From the IMG/VR virus record IMGVR_UViG_3300031167_000052, positions 1-20,087 of that record: a stretch of DNA of 20,087 nt, one strand, 5' to 3'. Position 1 is the first letter of the stretch. Each line of letters begins with the position of its first letter. Below, one piece after another: positions 16,499 to 20,087 of this stretch. The DNA comes from a virus. The position numbers and the translations under genes are program-made. The notes under the pieces were generated by a model. That model did no database searches. It was not told the DNA's origin and was given only the letters and a program-made list of their open reading frames with translations.

Positions 16499-17944
16499 TT
16501 ACTCAAAATATAACACTTTTGAGTGATTCCACATATTCTTATTGACAGCCATAACTAAACAGTCTACCATATCATCGTGTTTTGCTGCAGGAAATCTAAC
16601 AAGTTGGTTTAAAAACTCCTCATTCCACTTACCTTTTACCAAACTAACTCTACCGCTTTCTAATGAAGCACTTATATCCTGTACTCTAGCCACTTTATCT
16701 TTAGATGGTGGCTTATCTTCCCTTACATTTAGACCTGTTTCTTTCTTTAATGTCTGTACGATTGACTTTCCTGAAGCTTTTGGCTCAACATATACTCTAC
16801 TTCTGTTTGAGTATCCATTCTTAACAACCCATTGTTGAATAAACTTAATTAAATCGGGAAATTCCTTATATACGTTGATACAATCTACTATTTGCCATTT
16901 ATTATCTCTAAATGTATATGCGAGTAATGCAGAAGGGTCATTCTTCTCATTTGCAGTATATGCCGGGTCAATCACGAAATCTACAACTGTTTTCTCGTCT
17001 ACATACTTTGTGCTGTCTATTTTAAACCAATCTGCCTTAATCATTCCCGAATTGATAGGTGTTGGGGTCTGCATAAGCTGTCCTGCGTAACCATAGCTAC
17101 CTAAGGCTTGTTTATAGTCATCTAATATATCTCTACTAAACCTATCAGACCAAAATAAACCATTTTCATCATAATTATCTTCAAGTGCAGCAGGTTTTAG
17201 GTCTCTTGATAGTTCTGCGGGTATACAAATATGTTTATACTTCATTCTTGACTCGTGTCCAATCAAAAATCCACTTAAATCATTTTCGTGTATCCTTTGC
17301 ATAATAACAATCCGAACTCCTGTCAATGGATTATTAAGTCTTGAGTAGAATGTTGTTCTATACCATTCGTTAGCGTTCTCTCTTTCAATTTCCGATGCTG
17401 CGTGCTGAGGAGACACAGGGTCATCCACAATAAGGAAGTCCCCTCCTTGCCCCGTAACAGTTCCACCTACAGAAGTTGCTCTCCTTACTCCCATAAAGTT
17501 GTTTTCGTATCTTGCCTTTAGATTTTGGTCTTTTTTAATGTGAAATATATCTCCCCATCTGTCTTTAAACCAATCTGAGGTTATAATATCTCTACTTCTA
17601 GTTGCGTGTTCTATAGAAAGGTCTGCTGAGTAGGATGCGGTAATGAATCTAAGCTTAGGATTCATAATCCAAGTCCATACAGGGAACATAACGGTAACGA
17701 GTATTGATTTCGTACTACGGAATGGGATATTAATTACAATATCTTTTGTTTTCGGTCTATTCTCATTTATTCTATTTGCTTCTTCCTGCAGAATATCACA
17801 AAGATATTTATGATGCCAATTAGTAGAAAGAGGAATAGAAGGCTCAATGATATGCCAAGCTTTTTTAAAGAATTCATAGAAAGATAATTCGCAAAGTTTT
17901 TTTTCTAATGCCTCTTGTATAGGGTCATTAGCTTTCTCCTTCAA
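16499..17944 (-). CDS. terL: Terminase large subunit (packaging ATPase and nuclease)
   Basis: This 481-residue protein drives DNA packaging into the prohead. The ATPase domain has a Walker A-like loop at residues 73-80 (IPFRSTKS) and Walker B at 169-175 (DFLIVDD), followed by the helicase-like motif MQRIHENDLSG at about 215-225. The C-terminal RNase H-like nuclease shows D322 and D326 in VDFVIDPAY, E387 in YVEPKASGKS, and HDDMVD with D457, D458 and D461. The length is normal for a terL. The Walker A loop departs from the more usual PPRxGKS by having F-R-S-T-K-S, but keeps Lys and Ser. It overlaps the small terminase gene by 17 nt. No portal gene follows, which is unusual. Confidence 0.95.
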   Translation of the reverse strand: MKEKANDPIQEALEKKLCELSFYEFFKKAWHIIEPSIPLSTNWHHKYLCDILQEEANRINENRPKTKDIVINIPFRSTKSILVTVMFPVWTWIMNPKLRFITASYSADLSIEHATRSRDIITSDWFKDRWGDIFHIKKDQNLKARYENNFMGVRRATSVGGTVTGQGGDFLIVDDPVSPQHAASEIERENANEWYRTTFYSRLNNPLTGVRIVIMQRIHENDLSGFLIGHESRMKYKHICIPAELSRDLKPAALEDNYDENGLFWSDRFSRDILDDYKQALGSYGYAGQLMQTPTPINSGMIKADWFKIDSTKYVDEKTVVDFVIDPAYTANEKNDPSALLAYTFRDNKWQIVDCINVYKEFPDLIKFIQQWVVKNGYSNRSRVYVEPKASGKSIVQTLKKETGLNVREDKPPSKDKVARVQDISASLESGRVSLVKGKWNEEFLNQLVRFPAAKHDDMVDCLVMAVNKNMWNHSKVLYFE

Positions 17945-18326
17945 TTTCTTTTAATTTAGCTTTAATATCATCAATAGATATATCATCATTAAAATCTATC
18001 TTGATTTTTTTAGAAGTATTGTCTGTTATCTCGTTAGAAGAGAGTTTAGGAACAGTATAATTCATTAATTTAGTAATTGCTCCAATATAAGCTTCAGGAC
18101 TTTCTTCAAATAACTTATCTAATGCTATTTTGATTTTATATGAATGTCCTTCCAATGCCCAAGCCAAAGCAGACCTACTCATTTTTGTTATCTTGTTAGG
18201 CTCTCCTTTTTTTCTTCCATTAGGATTACTAAGTTTTGGTGGATTTTTTTTTGTAATTTTTTCCACCTCAATATTACTATCCATTACTTTTTTTCTGAGC
18301 ATTCTTCTTTTATCTTCCTCTTCCAT
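17928..18326 (-). CDS. terS: Terminase small subunit (probable)
   Basis: A 132-residue basic-to-acidic protein directly upstream of, and overlapping, terL. Residues about 31-47 carry LSNPNGRKKGEPNKITK, a pattern common at the start of small terminase-like DNA-binding domains. Helical segments follow (SRSALAWALEGHSYKIKIAL, AYIGAITKLMNYTVPKL). The C-terminus is acidic (FNDDISIDDIKAKLKEIEGE). Small terminases recognise the packaging site and load the motor. An A9 run occurs at codons for KKN, but shifted frames stop quickly. The position makes the role likely; the sequence match alone is weak. Confidence 0.75.
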   Translation of the reverse strand: MEEEDKRRMLRKKVMDSNIEVEKITKKNPPKLSNPNGRKKGEPNKITKMSRSALAWALEGHSYKIKIALDKLFEESPEAYIGAITKLMNYTVPKLSSNEITDNTSKKIKIDFNDDISIDDIKAKLKEIEGES

Positions 18327-18336
18327 AGTATATATA

Positions 18337-18597
18337 TTAAAGTTTTTTTATTGAATCAGTCAGTTTATTAATATAATCATCTAGCTCGTCATCTAACATT
18401 GATATAATCTTCTCATCATTACTTTTATCTTCAATTATTTCTTTCTCTTTATTGTATGTAAATGAAATTACCATATCTTCTTCTCCTCCTTCTATTCTAA
18501 CATCTAACTTACCTTCCATATGAAGTTCTTCCATCATAGACTCTGTAAAGTTAAAATTATACTTCACTTCTGCGTACTCTTTCTTTTTATCTTCCAT
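18337..18597 (-). CDS. Small acidic protein of unknown function
   Basis: An 86-residue acidic protein, with beta-like runs in the centre (KLDVRIEGGEEDMVISFTYN) and a helical C-terminus (MLDDELDDYINKLTDSIKKL). It has no signal or membrane segment. The ATG follows an A-rich leader (AAATATGG preceded by AAAAAATAAAAAA). It lies 10 nt upstream of the small terminase gene and 14 nt after the preceding gene, so it belongs to the terminase operon. I do not recognise the family. Confidence 0.75.
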   Translation of the reverse strand: MEDKKKEYAEVKYNFNFTESMMEELHMEGKLDVRIEGGEEDMVISFTYNKEKEIIEDKSNDEKIISMLDDELDDYINKLTDSIKKL

Positions 18598-18611
18598 ATT
18601 TTTTTTATTTT

Positions 18612-18971
18612 TTATGACTGACTACAATCTTTATAAAGTATTAAAATAATTCCTGCTCCTACTCCTGCTGTAACACCAGTAAAGTCTCCCATAATTATTT
18701 GTCCATTTAATAAATACGCACTTGTAATAACAGCACATCCTTCACTTGATATATTAGATGCAGCTAAAGTGGAAAATACTCTAGCAGGTCTTCCACTTGC
18801 ATCTCCATTATAAAGCACATCTATTCTCCATACCTTATCTCCTGTTCCCGCAGTCCATTGCTCATTTGCTCCTAATACTTCTATCGTTCCACACTTACAA
18901 TTTTGTTCGTATAATAAATCAGCACTATATATTGGTGCTACATTTGTTGTTATTCCTGTTGGCTCTGCCAT
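18612..18971 (-). CDS. Unknown protein, first gene of the terminase-tail operon
   Basis: A 119-residue, Gly/Ala/Thr-rich, beta-like protein (CKCGTIEVLGANEQWTAGTG, VWRIDVLYNGDASGRPARVF, GVTAGVGAGIILILYKDCSQ). It contains four to five cysteines. The composition suggests a compact virion component such as a head decoration or tail subunit, but that is a guess. The ATG follows a strongly A-rich leader (AATTAAAAAAAATGG), typical of Bacteroidetes genes. It is the first gene after the roughly 780-nt gene-poor region, so the promoter should lie upstream at 18980-19300. Confidence 0.75.
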   Translation of the reverse strand: MAEPTGITTNVAPIYSADLLYEQNCKCGTIEVLGANEQWTAGTGDKVWRIDVLYNGDASGRPARVFSTLAASNISSEGCAVITSAYLLNGQIIMGDFTGVTAGVGAGIILILYKDCSQS

Positions 18972-19061
18972 TTTTTTTAATTTTTTTTAATTAAGACTAC
19001 AAATAAAAGAAAATTATCCGAATAACCTACGAAATTATTGGAAATGAACTTATACTAGATA

Positions 19062-19097
19062 TATTACTATAGCTATTACTATATATATTACTATAAG
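19062..19097. repeat. Three direct repeats TATTACTATA, 12-bp period
   Basis: Copies start at 19062, 19074 and 19086 and are identical over 10 bp, with 2-bp spacers GC, TA and AG. A degenerate copy (TATACTAGATA) precedes them. On the transcribed minus strand the unit reads TATAGTAATA. Perfectly spaced short repeats suggest protein binding sites or iterons. Confidence 0.75.
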
Positions 19098-19114
19098 GGT
19101 ATACTGAACCCTTA
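19094..19114. repeat. Inverted repeat TAAGGGT-7 nt-ACCCTTA
   Basis: A perfect 7-bp stem (19094-19100 with 19108-19114) flanks the loop ATACTGA. It joins the 12-bp and 11-bp repeat arrays. There is no T-run beside it, so it is not an obvious terminator; an operator or replication hairpin is more likely. Confidence 0.6.
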
Positions 19115-19139
19115 AGCAACCCTTCACTAACCCTTTAAT
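19107..19139. repeat. Three direct repeats AACCCTT, 11-bp period
   Basis: Copies start at 19107, 19118 and 19129, each followed by a different 4-bp spacer. On the minus strand the unit reads AAGGGTT. The 11-bp spacing puts all three on one face of the helix. The first copy also forms the right arm of the adjacent hairpin. The last copy overlaps the end of the possible 41-codon ORF. Confidence 0.75.
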
Positions 19140-19252
19140 ATAAAATTGAAATCCTTTTCCATTTTGAATATATTATTAATTACCATAAACTTCTTTGATA
19201 TGTCAAATAAATCCTTTACCTTTGAATTCTTATAGGATATGCTATTGCTCAT
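19127..19252 (-). CDS. Possible 41-residue basic peptide
   Basis: An ATG-initiated ORF (start MSNSISYKNSKVKDLFDISK, end MEKDFNFILKG) with Lys/Phe/Ile-rich composition like the other genes here. It is isolated, 155 nt upstream of the first operon gene, and its last codons overlap the third AACCCTT repeat. No family is recognised. It may be a small regulator or a chance ORF in A+T-rich DNA. Confidence 0.25.
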   Translation of the reverse strand: MSNSISYKNSKVKDLFDISKKFMVINNIFKMEKDFNFILKG

Positions 19253-19368
19253 ATCGCAATTAACATATCTAATACCAAACTATATGTTTAAAATAACTAT
19301 CGGAAGACTTACAATACAACTATTACCCCCCAAAATAACCATTAGATTATAAAATTGGATTTGAAAAC

Positions 19369-19392
19369 TGAGCGTTTGTGTGTATATGCTCA
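19369..19392. repeat. Hairpin TGAGCGT-10 nt-ATGCTCA
   Basis: Seven base pairs including one G-T wobble (19369-19375 with 19386-19392) enclose a GT-rich 10-nt loop. There is no adjacent T-run in either direction. The role is unknown. Confidence 0.4.
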
Positions 19393-19423
19393 AAGAAGGC
19401 GTAGCCCAAATTTGACGGTTTTG

Positions 19424-19465
19424 CCCCTCCCCCACCGATATTCAGCCCCTCTTCAGCCCCTCCCC
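19424..19465 (-). other. Potential G-quadruplex: five runs of four or five G
   Basis: On the minus strand the runs are GGGG, GGGG, GGGG, GGGGG and GGGG, with loops of 1, 7, 12 and 1 nt. The unit AGGGGCTGAA occurs twice in a row. Such runs are exceptional in DNA this A+T-rich. It lies about 450 nt upstream of the first operon gene. Confidence 0.6.
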
Positions 19466-19558
19466 TACTGAAAATTAAGGCTTTAACCTGCCAAAATGTC
19501 TTAAAATAATGACAAAATAAATGTAGAAAAACGTTGATTTTTGGAGGCGTGGCGTGTT

Positions 19559-19592
19559 TTTGTGCTTATCCTGGTCTTAATATCTAACTTTG
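19559..19592 (+). promoter_or_regulatory. Weak candidate Bacteroidetes promoter on the plus strand
   Basis: TAACTTTG at 19585-19592 matches the Bacteroidetes -7 element TAnnTTTG, and TTTG at 19559-19562 could be the -33 element with 22 nt between. The known consensus spacing in Flavobacterium is about 17-23 nt. No plus-strand gene follows, so it would drive only a short non-coding or antisense RNA. The match may be chance. Confidence 0.2.
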
Positions 19593-19752
19593 TCAGAGTT
19601 TAGCCCGTGAACGTCTGCAGGAAGCTAGCAAATAAGCCCCAAAACATAAAGAAACTTATAAACCTTATAAACTAATTTAAGCACGTATAAACGCTTTAAA
19701 CCTTCCAACCTATACCAATACAACCCCCAACACTATAAAACCCTTTAGATGT

Positions 19753-19775
19753 AAAAAAACCACCCGTTAAGGTGG
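19753..19775 (-). terminator. Rho-independent terminator of the right-hand operon
   Basis: On the minus strand CCACC-TTAACG-GGTGG forms a 5-bp GC-rich stem with a 6-nt loop, followed at once by seven T. It lies just downstream of the 24-codon ORF, closing the operon that enters from the right edge. Confidence 0.8.
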
Positions 19776-19781
19776 CTTTAG

Positions 19782-19856
19782 TTAATTGCAAATAGTAAGT
19801 AAGATGCTTATCCATACTATTATAGATAATAGCGTGTCGTTGATGTCTTCTTTCAT
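19782..19856 (-). CDS. Possible 24-residue membrane peptide
   Basis: This ORF begins at an ATG directly after the stop of the upstream gene (TAAATG) and encodes MKEDINDTLLSIIVWISILL then TICN. It has a charged N-terminus and one hydrophobic segment long enough to span a membrane. It ends 6-7 nt before the terminator stem. The exact abutment with the upstream stop and the terminator placement suggest translation coupled to the upstream gene. It could still be chance; the family is unknown. Confidence 0.4.
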   Translation of the reverse strand: MKEDINDTLLSIIVWISILLTICN

Positions 19857-20087
19857 TTAGTGGAAGATTAAACCAACCTTTTTGTTGTTCTGTATTGCTT
19901 GCAAATCGTTTGTACTTGCGTCAATATATCCCGCCCCTGTTAGCTCCTTAATGCTCTGAAATATGCGGGCGTGTCTATCTTTGGCGATGTCAATTAGTTC
20001 GTCCTTTTTGCTGCCTTCTGAATAGATAATAATCATATTTGCAGGAATATTAATGCAACCTTTAAAAAATTGTATGCTTTTAGTATA
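19857..20087 (-). CDS. C-terminal part of an unknown protein (start beyond right edge)
   Basis: An open frame enters from the right edge and gives 76 residues before TAA (IQFFKGCINIPANMIIIYSE, KKDELIDIAKDRHARIFQSI, AGYIDASTNDLQAIQNNKKV). The sequence is soluble and mixed alpha/beta. Codons such as GCC, CGC and GGG are more frequent than in the tail genes, so it may have a different origin. No family is recognised. It is the last or second-last gene of an operon that ends at the terminator near 19753. Confidence 0.6.
   Translation of the reverse strand, partial: YTKSIQFFKGCINIPANMIIIYSEGSKKDELIDIAKDRHARIFQSIKELTGAGYIDASTNDLQAIQNNKKVGLIFH

Larger units (their letters stand above)
18972..19752. 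other. Gene-poor region upstream of the terminase operon
   Basis: No convincing gene longer than 41 codons occurs here on either strand. The region holds two short phased repeat arrays (19062-19139), a 7-bp hairpin (19094-19114), a second hairpin (19369-19392), a five-tract G-rich sequence on the minus strand (19424-19465) and short TATAAAC repeats (about 19652-19692). The 19380-19640 part is richer in G+C than the genes. The location just upstream of the terminase genes fits a promoter/operator, a replication origin or a packaging site. I did not find an exact TAnnTTTG promoter on the minus strand. Confidence 0.6.

Noticed and set aside
16542-17090. Two plus-strand ORFs (98 and 71 residues) opposite terL
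   Set aside because: They are shadows of the large terminase gene, whose motifs fix the coding strand.
18244-18252. A9 run in the small terminase gene as a second frameshift site
   Set aside because: Both shifted frames meet stop codons within about 5 to 20 codons, so no sensible extended product results.
18130-18371. Overlapping plus-strand ORFs of 74 and 75 residues
   Set aside because: Hydrophobic Phe/Ser/Leu-rich translations antisense to the Lys-rich small terminase; two overlapping frames with the same bias mark compositional artefacts.
18797-18994. 65-residue plus-strand ORF
   Set aside because: Antisense to the first operon gene and leucine-rich through base composition only.

Overview
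The window looks like the structural region of a tailed phage or prophage of the Bacteroidetes, most likely a marine Flavobacteriia host. The DNA is strongly A+T-rich. Start codons are preceded by A-rich stretches rather than Shine-Dalgarno sequences, and several proteins resemble tail proteins of flavobacterial phages. Every supported gene lies on the minus strand, so transcription runs from right to left. Family calls come from reading the proteins; no database search was possible.

Right end (about 19753-20087): the 3' end of an upstream operon, with a truncated gene, a 24-codon hydrophobic ORF directly after its stop, and a clean intrinsic terminator. Next comes a gene-poor stretch of about 780 bases (18972-19752). 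It holds two phased short-repeat arrays (3 x 12 bp and 3 x 11 bp), two hairpins, a five-tract G-quadruplex-like sequence and one possible 41-codon ORF. This stretch precedes the terminase genes and is the best candidate for a promoter/operator, replication or packaging-recognition region.

From 18971 to 16499 lie two small unknown genes, a probable small terminase and a well-supported large terminase. From 16433 to 15079 come a small helical protein and a 236-codon gene. That gene ends in a run of nine T, from which a -1 slip would open a 101-residue extension filling an otherwise empty gap exactly. This is the layout of a tail assembly chaperone G/GT pair.

From 15073 to 2764 three large tail proteins and a 1547-residue adhesin-like protein form about 12 kb of virion genes. 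Downstream are a small acidic protein, an HK97 gp10-like neck/tail-completion protein and the N-terminal 666 residues of a TP901-type tape measure protein that runs off the left edge. No portal, protease, capsid, lysis or integrase gene is visible.

The most striking feature is how the adhesin domains are assembled. In the 1547-residue protein, carbohydrate-binding-like modules (NGDF near the start, SVKEV at the end) sit inside one another like nested dolls. A further copy interrupts a linker that is intact in a second, uninterrupted copy in the same protein. In the 635-residue protein one LamG-like domain is inserted inside another. The pattern suggests that short in-frame adhesin cassettes enter loops of existing domains, at least in three cases next to short (D/E)E(I/V)-type codons, possibly diversifying host recognition.
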